From Martelella mediterranea DSM 17316 (GTDB taxonomy: Bacteria > Pseudomonadota > Alphaproteobacteria > Rhizobiales > Rhizobiaceae): 64,000 nt of DNA. Under the pieces are notes generated by a model. It was given only the letters and a program-made list of their open reading frames with translations, made no database searches and was not told the DNA's origin. Both the position numbers and the translations under genes were made by a program. The stretch spans positions 4,296,001 through 4,360,000 of the forward strand of contig NZ_CP020330.1 in NCBI RefSeq assembly GCF_002043005.1. The letters run 5' to 3'. Positions 45,926-55,596 of the stretch are shown here, piece after piece. The stretch's first letter is position 1. Each line of letters begins with the position of its first letter.

Positions 45926-47029
45926 ATGGGTTTCAAATGCGGAATTGTCGGCCTGCCCAATGTCGGCAAATCGACCCTTTTCAACGCGCTGACGAAGACC
46001 GCCGCGGCGCAGGCCGCCAATTATCCGTTCTGCACGATCGAGCCCAACACCGGCGAAGTCGCCGTGCCCGACGAGCGCATGGCAGCCCTTGCGAAAATCG
46101 CCGGCTCCAAGGAAATCATCCCGACCCGCATCTCCTTCGTCGACATTGCCGGCCTGGTGCGCGGCGCCTCCAAGGGCGAAGGGCTCGGCAACCAGTTCCT
46201 CGCCAATATCCGCGAGGTCGACGCCGTGGTCCACGTGCTGCGCTGTTTCGAGGATGACGACATCACCCATGTCGAGGGCAGGATCGACCCGGTGGCCGAT
46301 GCCGAAACCATCGAGACCGAGCTGATGCTCGCCGACCTCGAAAGCCTGGAACGGCGCGCCGACCAGACCCGCAAGCGCGCGACCGGCAAGGACAAGGAGG
46401 CGCTGGCCGTGCTGCCGGTGATGGAAGCCTCGCTGAAGCTTTTGCAGGACGGCAAGCCGGTGCGCAGCCTTCTCGCGACCCTTGACCCCGAGGACCTGAA
46501 GATCCTGAAGGCGCTCAACCTTCTGACCTCCAAGCCGGTGCTTTACGTCTGCAATGTCGCCGAAGCCGATGCCGCCAATGGCAACGAACACACAAAAGCG
46601 GTTGAAGAGATGGCGGCCAGACAGGCCGCGGAAACCGTGATCATCTCGGCGGCGATCGAGGCCGAAGTGGCCCAGCTCGATGCCGAGGAAGCCGAAATGT
46701 TTCTCTCCGAAATGGGTCTCGAGGAGCCTGGCCTCGACCGGCTGATCCGCGCCGGCTACAAGCTGCTCGACCTGATCACCTATTTCACCGTCGGGCCGAA
46801 GGAAACCCGCGCCTGGACCATCCGCCGCGGCACCAAGGCCCCGGCGGCCGCCGGCGTGATCCACACCGATTTCGAACGCGGCTTCATCCGCGCCCACACC
46901 ATCGCCTACGACGACTACATCGCCTTCAACGGCGAAACCGGCGCCAAGGAAGCGGGCAAGGCCCGCGACGAAGGCAAGGAATATGTCGTCGCCGACGGCG
47001 ACGTGATCCACTTCCGGTTTAATACGTAA
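45926..47029 (+). CDS. ychF: Redox-regulated ATPase YchF (Obg family)
   Basis: This encodes a 367-residue P-loop NTPase. G1 is GLPNVGKSTLFNALT (about residues 9-23), the G3 region is VDIAGLVRGASKGEGLGNQF, and the family's altered G4 region is VLYVCNVAEAD, which makes YchF favour ATP over GTP. A coiled insertion and a C-terminal TGS domain (DLITYFTVGPKETRAWTIRRG; GDVIHFRFNT) follow. YchF (human OLA1) binds ribosomes and affects stress responses. The ATG at 45926 matches the family start MGFKCGIVG. Confidence 0.96.
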   Translation: MGFKCGIVGLPNVGKSTLFNALTKTAAAQAANYPFCTIEPNTGEVAVPDERMAALAKIAGSKEIIPTRISFVDIAGLVRGASKGEGLGNQFLANIREVDAVVHVLRCFEDDDITHVEGRIDPVADAETIETELMLADLESLERRADQTRKRATGKDKEALAVLPVMEASLKLLQDGKPVRSLLATLDPEDLKILKALNLLTSKPVLYVCNVAEADAANGNEHTKAVEEMAARQAAETVIISAAIEAEVAQLDAEEAEMFLSEMGLEEPGLDRLIRAGYKLLDLITYFTVGPKETRAWTIRRGTKAPAAAGVIHTDFERGFIRAHTIAYDDYIAFNGETGAKEAGKARDEGKEYVVADGDVIHFRFNT

Positions 47030-47116
47030 ACGCTCTTGCCTGCATTGCGGCCTGCTTGAAGTCGCCTCTCCCCTGCGCCACATTGCTGTCATCCAGTGAG
47101 CATCCGGGGACCGAGC

Positions 47117-47605
47117 ATGAGCGTTTATGATTTTACCGCGAAGAGCATAGCCGGCGAGGACGTGAGCCTTGCCGATTTCAGGGGCCATGTGCTGCTGATC
47201 GTCAACACCGCCAGCAAATGCGGGTTCACGCCGCAATATGAAGGGCTGGAGATGTTGCACAGGAAATACAAGGATCAGGCCTTCGCGGTGTTCGGTTTTC
47301 CGTGCAACCAGTTCGGCGGTCAGGAGCCGGGTGCGGAAGATGAGATCGCCGAATTCTGCAAGACCCAGTTCGACATCGACTTCCCGATGTTCGCCAAGGT
47401 CGATGTCAATGGCGACGATGCCCATCCGCTGTTCAAATATCTGAAGAAGGAACGCCCCGGCCTTCTCGGCTCCGGCATGATCAAATGGAATTTCACCAAA
47501 TTCCTGATCGGCCGCGACGGCGAGCCGATCAAGCGTTACGCCCCGACCGAAAAGCCGGAGGATATCCAGGACGATATCAACGACGCGCTGGCGAAAGCGG
47601 CCTGA
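47117..47605 (+). CDS. Glutathione peroxidase family protein (thiol peroxidase)
   Basis: This encodes a 162-residue Cys-type peroxidase that reduces hydroperoxides. The peroxidatic Cys35 lies in VNTASKCGFTPQY, a second Cys in FGFPCNQFGGQEPG beside the conserved Gln, and the catalytic Trp in KWNFTKFLI. There is no signal peptide, so it is cytoplasmic. The reductant may be thioredoxin rather than glutathione, as in many Cys-type members. The ATG at 47117 was chosen over 47096 by homologue length. Confidence 0.93.
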   Translation: MSVYDFTAKSIAGEDVSLADFRGHVLLIVNTASKCGFTPQYEGLEMLHRKYKDQAFAVFGFPCNQFGGQEPGAEDEIAEFCKTQFDIDFPMFAKVDVNGDDAHPLFKYLKKERPGLLGSGMIKWNFTKFLIGRDGEPIKRYAPTEKPEDIQDDINDALAKAA

Positions 47606-47686
47606 AGTCGCTTCACGCTGCCAATTTTTCGTGGGTGACGCCCGTCGTGAACGGGCGGGTCACGAAGACAACCGGCCTAAACCGCC

Positions 47687-48226
47687 TCAATGCCCCTCGT
47701 ACTCCACCAGCGAGCGTACCTCGACATCCATTGCCTCAAGCTTCTTGCGGCCCGGAAGGTCCTTCAGGTCGATGATGAAGCAGGCCGAGACGATCTCGGC
47801 GCCCATCTGGCGCAGCAACTTGACAGCGCCTTCCGCGGTGCCGCCGGTGGCGATCAGGTCGTCGCACAGGATTACCTTCTCGCCGGGCCGGATGGCGTCG
47901 ACATGCATCTCCATCGTGTCCTCGCCATATTCGAGCTGATAGGCCATGGAGACGGTCTTGTCGGGCAGCTTGCCCTTCTTGCGGATCGGCACGAAACCGG
48001 CGGATAGCTGGTGCGCCAGCGCGCCGCCGAGAATGAAACCGCGCGCCTCGATGCCGGCGATCTTGTCGATCTTCATCCCGACATAAGGCTGCACCAGCTC
48101 ATCCACGGCCCGGCGAAAGGCGCGGGCATCGCCCAGCAGGGTCGTGATATCGCGAAAGATGATGCCGGGCTTGGGATAGTCCGGGATCGAACGGATCGCG
48201 GCGGCCAGTTCGGGGTTCGATTTCAT
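47687..48226 (-). CDS. apt: Adenine phosphoribosyltransferase
   Basis: This encodes a 179-residue purine salvage enzyme that makes AMP from adenine and PRPP. Visible are [20 protein letters not shown] at the N-terminus, [14 protein letters not shown], and the PRPP-binding motif [23 protein letters not shown] lies eight bases before the ATG at 48226; a TTG at 48232 is also in frame. It follows the petABC operon on the same strand, but a terminator separates them. Confidence 0.96.
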   Translation of the reverse strand: MKSNPELAAAIRSIPDYPKPGIIFRDITTLLGDARAFRRAVDELVQPYVGMKIDKIAGIEARGFILGGALAHQLSAGFVPIRKKGKLPDKTVSMAYQLEYGEDTMEMHVDAIRPGEKVILCDDLIATGGTAEGAVKLLRQMGAEIVSACFIIDLKDLPGRKKLEAMDVEVRSLVEYEGH

Positions 48227-48265
48227 TGTCAAAGGTCCTTTCGTCGTGCCAGACCGAACACATTA

Positions 48266-48289
48266 AAAAGGCGGCTGCCGCCGCCTTTT
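48266..48289 (-). terminator. Terminator of the petABC operon
   Basis: AAAAGGCGGC (48266-48275) pairs perfectly with GCCGCCTTTT (48280-48289) around TGCC. On the minus strand the stem ends in a T-run. It separates petC from apt. Confidence 0.88.
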
Positions 48290-48314
48290 CCTGCTTATGC
48301 AAAACGTCGAGAAA

Positions 48315-49175
48315 TCAATGCGGCTTGCGCGCGTAGATCGATTTCTTCGTCAGGTAGACCAGAACCGTCAGGATCACAAGAAAGACCATAACCGTAAGAC
48401 CGGTCTGCTTGCGCGCCTCGAGCTTGGGCTCCGCCGTCCACATCAGAAATGCCGATATATCCTTGGCATACTGATCGAGCGTTTCGGGCGAACCGTCCTC
48501 ATAGGTGACGATCCCATCGGAAAGCGGCGGGGCCATCGCCAGAGCCGCGGCATTGGCGAAATACGGGTTGTAATGGCCGCCCGCCGGAACCTCGACGCCT
48601 TCCGGCGGCTCTTCATAGCCGGTCAGCAGCGAATAGATATAGTCCGGTCCGCCTTCCTGATACTGCGTGAACATGTCGAACACGAAGGTGGGAAAGCCAC
48701 GGGTGATGCCGCGCGCCTTCGCCATCAGCGACAGATCGGGCGGGGCAGCACCATTGTTGGAGGCGGCGGCCTGTTCGGCATTTTCAAACGGCGCCGGGAA
48801 ATAGTCCGACGGGATGCCCGGCCGCATATACATGTTGCCGTCATTGTCCGGACCGGCCTCGATTTCGTAATCGGCGGCGAAGGTCTTCACCTGATCTTCC
48901 GAATAGCCGAGATCGGTCAGCGTGCGGAAGGCCACGAGGTCCATCGAGTGACAGGCCGAGCACACTTCCTTGTAGACCTTCAGCCCGCGCTGAAGCTGGG
49001 CGCGGTCATAGGTGCCGAGCGGGCCGGAGAAGCTCCATTCCATGTTGTGCGGATGCTTCAGCGGATAATGCGGCGTGCCGCCTTCGTGTCCCTCCTCCTC
49101 GGCCGCCATGGCACCCGTCAGACAGACGGGCGTCATCAGCGCTGCGAACAGGATGCGGGTAACAAGTTTCTTCAT
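48315..49175 (-). CDS. petC: Cytochrome c1 of the bc1 complex
   Basis: This encodes a 286-residue haem c subunit that passes electrons from the Rieske centre to cytochrome c. A signal peptide ends near TGAMA (about residue 24). Haem attachment is CSACH in KEVCSACHSMDLVAF, the axial Met lies in ALAMAPPLSDG, and the C-terminal TM anchor is LTVMVFLVILTVLVYL. GGGGGAAA precedes the ATG at 49175. It is the third gene of petABC. The gene is encoded separately from cytochrome b, not as the fbcH fusion seen in Bradyrhizobium. Confidence 0.94.
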   Translation of the reverse strand: MKKLVTRILFAALMTPVCLTGAMAAEEEGHEGGTPHYPLKHPHNMEWSFSGPLGTYDRAQLQRGLKVYKEVCSACHSMDLVAFRTLTDLGYSEDQVKTFAADYEIEAGPDNDGNMYMRPGIPSDYFPAPFENAEQAAASNNGAAPPDLSLMAKARGITRGFPTFVFDMFTQYQEGGPDYIYSLLTGYEEPPEGVEVPAGGHYNPYFANAAALAMAPPLSDGIVTYEDGSPETLDQYAKDISAFLMWTAEPKLEARKQTGLTVMVFLVILTVLVYLTKKSIYARKPH

Positions 49176-49192
49176 GATATTTCCCCCGCCCT

Positions 49193-50470
49193 TCACACGC
49201 CGGAACCGGCTGGCTTTTTCCGGGCGGCTTCCTTTTCAAGCACCGCCTCGGTGATGGAATTCGGTATCCTGGTCGGCTTCTCGATAAGCCCCAGAACCGG
49301 CATGATGACGAGGAAGAACCCGAAATAATAGAGCGTGCCAAGCTGCGACAGCACCACGAATATGCCTTCGGCGGCCTGCGAGCCGAGCCAGCCGAGCATG
49401 ATCGCGTTGGCGACGAACAGCCAAAAGAACAGCTTGTACCACGGACGGTAGGCAGCAGAACGCACCTTGGACGTATCCAGCCAGGGCAGGAAGAACAGGA
49501 TCAGGATCGAACCGAACATCACCAGCACGCCGCCGAGCTTGGAGTCGATCGGGCCGACATTGAAGGTGATGGCGCGCAGCATGGCGTAGAACGGCAGGTA
49601 GTACCATTCCGGAACGATATGCGACGGAGTCTTCATCGAGTCGGCCGGAATGTAGTTGTCCGGATGCCCGAGGAAGTTCGGCATGTAGAAGATGAACCAG
49701 GCATAGACGATCAGGAACACGGTCACGCCAAGCGCATCCTTGACGGTCGCATAGGGCGTGAAGGCGACGGTGTCGCTCTTCTGCTTGACCTCGATCCCGG
49801 TCGGGTTGGTCTGCCCGGTCACGTGCAGCGCCCAGATATGCAGGATCACGACGCCGGCGATCATGAACGGCAACAGGTAGTGCAGCGCGAAGAAACGCTG
49901 CAGCGTTGGCTCGCCAACGGCAAAACCGCCGAGGAGGAGTTGCTGCACCCAGTCGCCGATCAGCGGGAAGGCGGTGAAGAAGCCGGTGATGACGGTGGCG
50001 CCCCAGAACGACATCTGCCCCCAGGGCAGAACATAGCCCATGAAGCCGGTGGCCATCATCAACAGGTAGATCACCACGCCGAGCATCCAGAGGATTTCGC
50101 GCGGTGCCTTGTAGGAGCCGTAATAAAGCCCCCGCGCGATGTGCAGGTAGACGGCGATGAAGAAGAACGACGCGCCATTGGCATGCATGTAGCGCAGCAG
50201 CCAGCCGTAGTTGACGTCGCGCATGATCTTCTCGACGGAGAGGAAGGCGGCGCCGGTGGAGGCGGTATAGTGCATGGCCAGCACCACGCCGGTGGCGATC
50301 TGCACGATCAGCATCACCGACAGCATGGCGCCGAACGTGTAGGCGTAGTTCAGATTACGCGGCACCGGGTAGGTGACGAAGCTGTCGTAAAGCATGCGGG
50401 GCAGCGGCAGACGCGAATCCACCCATTTCGACACGCCGTTCGACGGCACATAGCTTGAGTGTCCACTCAT
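49193..50470 (-). CDS. petB: Cytochrome b of the bc1 complex
   Basis: This encodes a 425-residue integral membrane subunit with eight TM helices. Haem bL and bH ligands lie in [24 protein letters not shown] and [25 protein letters not shown]. The quinol site motif is [15 protein letters not shown] (PEWY). GGGGGAGAG precedes the ATG at 50470. The full-length b subunit, rather than a split b6/subunit IV, is the proteobacterial form. Confidence 0.96.
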   Translation of the reverse strand: MSGHSSYVPSNGVSKWVDSRLPLPRMLYDSFVTYPVPRNLNYAYTFGAMLSVMLIVQIATGVVLAMHYTASTGAAFLSVEKIMRDVNYGWLLRYMHANGASFFFIAVYLHIARGLYYGSYKAPREILWMLGVVIYLLMMATGFMGYVLPWGQMSFWGATVITGFFTAFPLIGDWVQQLLLGGFAVGEPTLQRFFALHYLLPFMIAGVVILHIWALHVTGQTNPTGIEVKQKSDTVAFTPYATVKDALGVTVFLIVYAWFIFYMPNFLGHPDNYIPADSMKTPSHIVPEWYYLPFYAMLRAITFNVGPIDSKLGGVLVMFGSILILFFLPWLDTSKVRSAAYRPWYKLFFWLFVANAIMLGWLGSQAAEGIFVVLSQLGTLYYFGFFLVIMPVLGLIEKPTRIPNSITEAVLEKEAARKKPAGSGV

Positions 50471-50487
50471 GAAACAGTCTCTCCCCC

Positions 50488-51066
50488 TCAACCGATCGTG
50501 ATCACGGTATCGGCCGTAAATTCGTATAGCGGAATGGCGAGGTTCTGCGGCGCAGGCCCCTTACGGATACGGCCGGCCGTATCGTAATGCGAGCCATGAC
50601 AGGGACAGAACCATCCGCCGAAGTCACCGGCCTGGCCGAGCGGTATGCAACCGAGATGGGTGCAGGAACCGATCATCACGATCCAGTTTTCCTTGGATTC
50701 TCCGGCCGAGCGATCGAGGTCGGTCGCGGGCGAGCCTGAGGGCAGGTTCTCGTTGCGCGCTTCCGGATCCTTCAGGTCGGAAAGCGGGACGGCCTTGGCC
50801 TCCTCGATTTCCTGTTCCGTGCGATTACGGATGAAAACCGGCTTGCCGCGCCACTTCACCGTCAGCGACATGCCGGGTTCGAGGCTCGATACATCCACTT
50901 CCACTGTCGATAGCGCAAGGGTCGACGCGTCGGGTCGCATCTGGTCGATAAACGGCCAGGCGACCGCCGCGGCCCCGACGGCTGCGGCCATTCCGGTAGT
51001 CAGATAAAGAAAATCGCGCCGGGTCGGTTCGCCGGAATGATCCGTCGAAACAATCTCGTCTTGCAC
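50488..51066 (-). CDS. petA: Rieske iron-sulfur subunit of the bc1 complex
   Basis: This encodes a 192-residue subunit with an uncleaved Tat-type N-terminus ([20 protein letters not shown]) that serves as the TM anchor. The 2Fe-2S cluster motifs are [11 protein letters not shown] and CPCHGSHYD. The GTG start at 51066 has GGAGGGA upstream. It opens the petABC operon; the promoter should lie in the 220-nt gap before the ABC transporter's 3' end. Confidence 0.95.
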   Translation of the reverse strand: MQDEIVSTDHSGEPTRRDFLYLTTGMAAAVGAAAVAWPFIDQMRPDASTLALSTVEVDVSSLEPGMSLTVKWRGKPVFIRNRTEQEIEEAKAVPLSDLKDPEARNENLPSGSPATDLDRSAGESKENWIVMIGSCTHLGCIPLGQAGDFGGWFCPCHGSHYDTAGRIRKGPAPQNLAIPLYEFTADTVITIG

Positions 51067-51288
51067 CGCTGTCCCTCCATAGCTGATGCCGCTGCCACCG
51101 AGGACCGTCCTTCCTCCGCATGTCTACCCGCGAAGGCGCGTGGCAGCGTCCATTTGATCCGCCAAGTTTTATGCATGTTCATCAACGATGTCCAGTGTTT
51201 GACAGATTTCAATCACAAGCAAAAGCCCAAGCCTTCGCGCGCCCCCAAAATGCGAGCGGCAAAGACGCGACCGACGCGCGCCGAAGCA

Positions 51289-53157
51289 TCACTCCTCCGT
51301 ATCGAACGACGGCAGAAAGCCGCCGGACTGCCGCTCCCACAGCGAGGCGTAAAGCCCTTTCTTCTCGATCAGTTCGGCATGGGTTCCCTGTTCGACGATG
51401 CGGCCCTTGTCCATCACGATCAGCCGGTCGAGGGCTGCGATCGTCGACAGCCGGTGGGCGATCGCCAGCACGGTCTTGCCCTCCATCAGCTTCATCAGAT
51501 TGGACTGGATCGCCGCCTCCACCTCCGAATCAAGCGCCGATGTCGCCTCGTCGAGCACCAGGATCGGCGCATTCTTCAGCATCACGCGGGAAATCGCGAT
51601 GCGCTGGCGCTGGCCGCCCGAAAGCTTCACACCGCGTTCGCCGACATGGGCATCGAGCCCCTTGCGGCCGCGCAGGTCGGAAAGATCGGCGATGAAGCTG
51701 TCCGCCTCGGCCCGTTCCGCCGCCTCCCACAGCCTGTCGTCATCGGCGTCCTGAGAGCCGAAGCGGATATTGTCGCGGATGGCGCGGTGCAAAAGCCCGG
51801 TATCCTGGGTCACCATGCCGATATGGGCGCGCAGGCTTTCCTGCGTGACATCGGCGATGTTCTGGCCGTCGATCAGGATCCGGCCGCCATCGACGTCGTA
51901 AAACCTAAGCAACAGGTTCACCAGCGTCGACTTGCCGGCGCCGGAGCGTCCGACAATGCCGACCTTCTCACCGGCCCCGATCGTGAGCGACAGATTGCGG
52001 ATCACCGGGCCCGCGCCGTCATAGCCGAAGGCCACATTCTCGAAGCGGATTTCGGGATGACTGACCGTCAGTTCCGCCGCGTCCGGCTTGTCGACAAGTC
52101 CGATCGGCTGGGCAATCATCTCGGCCGAATTCTGGATCGTGCCGATCGCGCGCATGATGCCGTTGAGCTGCATCATCAGCCGCCCGAGCAGCATCGAGAG
52201 CCTCAGCGCGAGACCGAGCGTGAAGGCGACCGCGCCGGAGGAAATATCACTGGTGAACCAGAGTTGGACGGACAATGCCGCGATCGCGGTGATCATCACC
52301 CCGGAGAGCAGGTTGAGCGCTGCCCGCACCCCGGTGATCAGCCGGGTGAACGTCTGGATCTGGGCGATCAGCCGGAGGAAGCCCTGGCGGATATAGGTGT
52401 CATTGCCCTCGTCGCTGCCGAACAGTTTCAGCGTCAGGATATTGGAAAACGAATCAACCAGCCGACCGGACATCATCGAGTTGACCTCGGCCAGTTCCTT
52501 GGCGTTGTGACGGATGCGCGGCACGAAATACCGCGCCAGGATAGCAAAGATCGCGATCCACAGCGCGATCAGCGCCGCAAGCCGCCAGTCCAGCGCCGCC
52601 ACCAGCGCCATGGTCGAGATCGTGTAGATCGCCATGAACCAGACGACCTGCAGGAGCGAGGACATCAGGTCGCCGATCGACTGGCCGGCGGCAGAGACCT
52701 TGGTGACGATCCGGCCGGCGAAATCGTTCTGGAAGAAGGTGAGCGACTGGCGCGCCACATAGCGGTAGGACTGCCAGCGCACAAGGTTCTGGAAGCCGGG
52801 CGTGATCGTCTGCTCCTCGACCAGCATCGACGCCGACAGCAAGGTCACGCGCACCACGATCATGGCGAAGGCCATGCCGATAAGCGCCCAGCCATGGGCC
52901 GCCATCAGGCCCGACCAGCCCGCCTCGCGCGAGGTTTCATCGAGAATGTTGATCAGCACGCCCATGAACCAGAACGACGCCGTCTCCATCAGCGCAGCGC
53001 CGCCGCCGAGCACCAGCATGGTGAAAAACGGCCATTTCGCCTGCCGCAGATAGAACCAGGTGAATCCGAGCAGCGTGTCCGGCGGCTGCTCCACCGGCCG
53101 GTCGGCGAGCGGATCGATCCAGTTTTCGAAGATGCGGGCAATGCGACGGAAAATCAT
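51289..53157 (-). CDS. ABC exporter half-transporter, second of a pair
   Basis: This encodes a 622-residue type I exporter with six TM segments fused to a nucleotide-binding domain. The domain shows Walker A VGRSGAGKST, signature LSGGQRQRIA, Walker B ILVLDEATSALD and the H-loop AHRLSTIAAL. It is closely similar to the next gene upstream (TGLLHRAIRDNI, LDAHVGERGVKLSGG), so the two probably form a heterodimer. Substrates such as drugs, lipids or peptides cannot be assigned. The 83-nt gap between the two genes contains a GC-rich hairpin. Confidence 0.9.
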   Translation of the reverse strand: MIFRRIARIFENWIDPLADRPVEQPPDTLLGFTWFYLRQAKWPFFTMLVLGGGAALMETASFWFMGVLINILDETSREAGWSGLMAAHGWALIGMAFAMIVVRVTLLSASMLVEEQTITPGFQNLVRWQSYRYVARQSLTFFQNDFAGRIVTKVSAAGQSIGDLMSSLLQVVWFMAIYTISTMALVAALDWRLAALIALWIAIFAILARYFVPRIRHNAKELAEVNSMMSGRLVDSFSNILTLKLFGSDEGNDTYIRQGFLRLIAQIQTFTRLITGVRAALNLLSGVMITAIAALSVQLWFTSDISSGAVAFTLGLALRLSMLLGRLMMQLNGIMRAIGTIQNSAEMIAQPIGLVDKPDAAELTVSHPEIRFENVAFGYDGAGPVIRNLSLTIGAGEKVGIVGRSGAGKSTLVNLLLRFYDVDGGRILIDGQNIADVTQESLRAHIGMVTQDTGLLHRAIRDNIRFGSQDADDDRLWEAAERAEADSFIADLSDLRGRKGLDAHVGERGVKLSGGQRQRIAISRVMLKNAPILVLDEATSALDSEVEAAIQSNLMKLMEGKTVLAIAHRLSTIAALDRLIVMDKGRIVEQGTHAELIEKKGLYASLWERQSGGFLPSFDTEE

Positions 53158-53208
53158 AATCGAGCCTTACAGGGATTCGCCGTTCGCGAAAATGCCATTC
53201 AACGCGAA

Positions 53209-53234
53209 CCGGGCCCGCCTTTCAGCGGGCCCGG
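53209..53234 (-). terminator. GC-rich intercistronic hairpin between the two ABC exporter genes
   Basis: CCGGGCCCGC (53209-53218) pairs perfectly with GCGGGCCCGG (53225-53234) around a six-base loop. No clear T-run follows on the minus strand. It may stabilise or attenuate the mRNA rather than end it. Confidence 0.5.
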
Positions 53235-53240
53235 CTCATC

Positions 53241-55100
53241 TTATTCAGCGGCGGTGTCGGCAATGAGGTCCTCGTCACCGCCGAGGAAACCGCCGGACTG
53301 GCGGCGCCACAGGTCGGCATAGATGCCGTGACCGTTGGCGAGTTCCTCGTGGGTGCCCACCTCGACGATCTCGCCCTTGTCGAGCACGACCAGACGGTCC
53401 ATCTCGGTCAGTGTCGACAGCCGGTGGGCGATCGCGATCACGGTCTTGCCTTCCATCAGCCCGAACAGGCTTTCCTGGATGGCGGCCTCGACTTCCGAAT
53501 CGAGCGCCGAGGTCGCCTCGTCCAGCACCAGGATCGGCGCGTCCTTCAGGAACACGCGCGCGATCGCGATACGCTGACGCTGGCCGCCGGACAGCTTGAC
53601 GCCGCGTTCGCCGACATGCGCCTCGAGCCCGGTCCGGCCGTGCATGTCGCTCAATCCCTGGATGAACTCCCAGGCATTGGCGCGCTTGGCCGCCGCGATC
53701 ACCTGCTCGTCGCTCGCGCCGGGGCGGCTATAGGCGATGTTGTCGCGGATCGAGCGGTGCAGCAGCGAGGTATCCTGCGTCACGACGCCGATATTCTCCC
53801 TGAGGCTGTCCTGCGCCACCTTCGACACATCCTGGCCATCGATGGTGATCCGCCCGCTCTCCAGATCGAAGAAGCGTAACAGCAGGTTCATCATCGTGGT
53901 CTTGCCCGCGCCGGAGCGGCCGACGAGACCGACCTTTTCGCCCGGCTTGATGGTCAGCGACAGACCTTCGATCACGCCGCCCTTCTTGCCGTAATGGAAG
54001 GAGATATCGTCATAGACGATCTCGCCTTTCTTGACGGTCAGGGCCGGAGCATTCTCGACATCGGTGAGTTCGTGCTTCTTGGTCATCATCGCCATGCCGT
54101 CATAGACGGTGCCGATGTTTTCAAAAAGCCCGGTCACTTCCCACATGATCCACTGCGACATGCCGCCGATGCGCATCACCAGACCGAGCGTCAGGGCGAT
54201 GGCGCCGACGGTGATCGTGTCCTGCATCCAGAAATGGATGGCCAGCGCGGCGACCGAGAACAGGGCGATCGCGTTGTTGATATAGACGAGGATCTGGAAC
54301 TGGGTCACTCGGCGCATCTGCCGGTAGACGGTATCCAGGAACCCGTCCATGCCTTCCTTCGAGAACTGCTCCTCGCGACCCGCATGGGAAAACAGCTTCA
54401 CCGTTGCGATATTGGTGTAGCTGTCGACCACGCGGCCGGTCATCAGCGAACGCGCATCGGCCTGCTCCGCCGAGATCCTTCTGAGCCTGGGAATGAAGTA
54501 CCACAGCAATATGCCGTAGATCACCAGCCACACCAGAAGCGGAATCACCAGACGCCCATCGGCCGCCGCGACGACGAAGATCATCGACCCGAAATAGCTC
54601 ACCACATAGACGAACATGTCGAGCGTCTTCATCACCGTTTCGCGAACGGCAAGCGAGGTCTGCATCACCTTCTGCGATACCCGCCCGGCGAACTCGTTGG
54701 CATAGAAGTTCATCGAATGGCGCAGGACATAGCGGTGCATCTGCCAGCGGCCGATCATCGGCAGGTTGGGCATCAGCGCCTGATGGATCAGCAGCGACGA
54801 GAAGGCGGTCAGCAGCGGCAGCCCGACGAGCACCAGCGCGCCCATGAAGAACAGATGCCAGCCTTCATCCGCGAGGAAGGTCTCGCGGTCGGCCGTCGAC
54901 AGCCAGTTGACGATGTCGCCGAGGAACTGGAACAGATAGACTTCCGCAAAGGCGACCGCGGCCGCAACAACCGACATCAGAATAAGCCAGGGCGCTGCCG
55001 GCTTGGAATAATGCCACAGGAAGGGGAACAACCCCTTGGGCGGCGTGTCGGGCACTTCCGTGGGATACGGATTCAGGCGGGTTTCAAACCAGCGAAACAT
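53241..55100 (-). CDS. ABC exporter half-transporter, first of a pair
   Basis: This encodes a 619-residue six-TM permease fused to an ATP-binding domain. The domain shows VGRSGAGKTTMMNLLL (Walker A), KLSGGQRQRIAIARV (signature), ILVLDEATSALDSE (Walker B) and AHRLSTL. Catalytic residues look intact, so both halves of the presumed heterodimer could hydrolyse ATP. GGAG lies seven bases before the ATG at 55100. An 18-codon leader ORF with its own Shine-Dalgarno lies 152 nt upstream on the same strand. Confidence 0.9.
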   Translation of the reverse strand: MFRWFETRLNPYPTEVPDTPPKGLFPFLWHYSKPAAPWLILMSVVAAAVAFAEVYLFQFLGDIVNWLSTADRETFLADEGWHLFFMGALVLVGLPLLTAFSSLLIHQALMPNLPMIGRWQMHRYVLRHSMNFYANEFAGRVSQKVMQTSLAVRETVMKTLDMFVYVVSYFGSMIFVVAAADGRLVIPLLVWLVIYGILLWYFIPRLRRISAEQADARSLMTGRVVDSYTNIATVKLFSHAGREEQFSKEGMDGFLDTVYRQMRRVTQFQILVYINNAIALFSVAALAIHFWMQDTITVGAIALTLGLVMRIGGMSQWIMWEVTGLFENIGTVYDGMAMMTKKHELTDVENAPALTVKKGEIVYDDISFHYGKKGGVIEGLSLTIKPGEKVGLVGRSGAGKTTMMNLLLRFFDLESGRITIDGQDVSKVAQDSLRENIGVVTQDTSLLHRSIRDNIAYSRPGASDEQVIAAAKRANAWEFIQGLSDMHGRTGLEAHVGERGVKLSGGQRQRIAIARVFLKDAPILVLDEATSALDSEVEAAIQESLFGLMEGKTVIAIAHRLSTLTEMDRLVVLDKGEIVEVGTHEELANGHGIYADLWRRQSGGFLGGDEDLIADTAAE

Positions 55101-55251
55101 GATCGGACTCCAATAGGTCTCCTCAAACCCAAAACGGCGGCACAAAGGCGCACAGACACGGGACGAGACGGAGACTGGAACAGCGGCCAAACGATAAGGG
55201 CCGCGACAGTTGGGATTGATTATCTAGGAATTATAAGAGGCGTGTGAAAGG

Positions 55252-55308
55252 TCACGCGAGCCGGCGTGGCGGGACGCGGAGCAACACGGTGCTGCTGACA
55301 ATCATCAT
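55252..55308 (-). CDS. Candidate 18-residue leader peptide upstream of the ABC exporter pair
   Basis: The minus-strand ORF reads MMIVSSTVLLRVPPRRLA. It begins with two ATG codons, and AGAGGAG lies seven bases before the first, a better ribosome site than many genes here have. It ends 152 nt before the exporter start. An imperfect GC hairpin (55184-55205) lies between. The Pro-Pro-Arg-Arg sequence near the end could stall ribosomes. A role in attenuation of the exporter genes is inference only. Confidence 0.4.
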   Translation of the reverse strand: MMIVSSTVLLRVPPRRLA

Positions 55309-55366
55309 GCGGTCGCTCCTCTGCCGGCGTTGAAAACGGAGCCGCTTATACGCCCGCCGCCGAATT

Positions 55367-55380
55367 TTGACCAGCGTCAA
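55367..55380. promoter_or_regulatory. FNR/FixK-like box
   Basis: TTGACCAGCGTCAA fits the CRP/FNR-family pattern TTGA-N6-TCAA with perfect dyad symmetry (TTGAC-N4-GTCAA). It lies 230 nt before the FUSC start and 60 nt ahead of the minus-strand leader ORF. Some TetR or LysR operators would look similar. Confidence 0.4.
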
Positions 55381-55596
55381 TCGACAATTACGTGGAGATT
55401 GCAAGACAGTGTTGCCGGTGGGCAACGGGGGTGATCAGTGCCATCAACGCTGGTTGTGTGTGGCGCGCGCCGCTTGAAAGTTGCGGCCAAATGTCCGAAA
55501 CCGCGACATGAGAGCAGTTCCGCGGACGTCAGGCGTTTCCACCTGACTGCGAAACGCTCCAGGCCCCGCGCCGCGAGTTGGACAGGAAGACTGCCT

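Larger units (their letters stand above)
55101..55596. other. Divergent regulatory gap between the ABC exporter pair and the FUSC gene
   Basis: About 500 nt with no full-size gene. It contains, from left to right: a GCGGCC/GGCCGC hairpin (55184-55205), a minus-strand leader ORF (55252-55308) and an FNR/FixK-like box (55367-55380). The plus-strand leader of the FUSC gene follows. The FUSC frame stays open back to 55438, but the best start is 55597. Confidence 0.6.

Noticed and set aside
45905..47425. 506-residue minus-strand frame opposite ychF
   Set aside because: YchF motifs are complete on the plus strand. The antisense sequence is Gly/Asp/His-rich without domains.
51037..55247. Long plus-strand frames opposite the two ABC exporters
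   Set aside because: Walker A, signature and Walker B motifs lie on the minus strand. The plus frames are charged low-complexity shadows.
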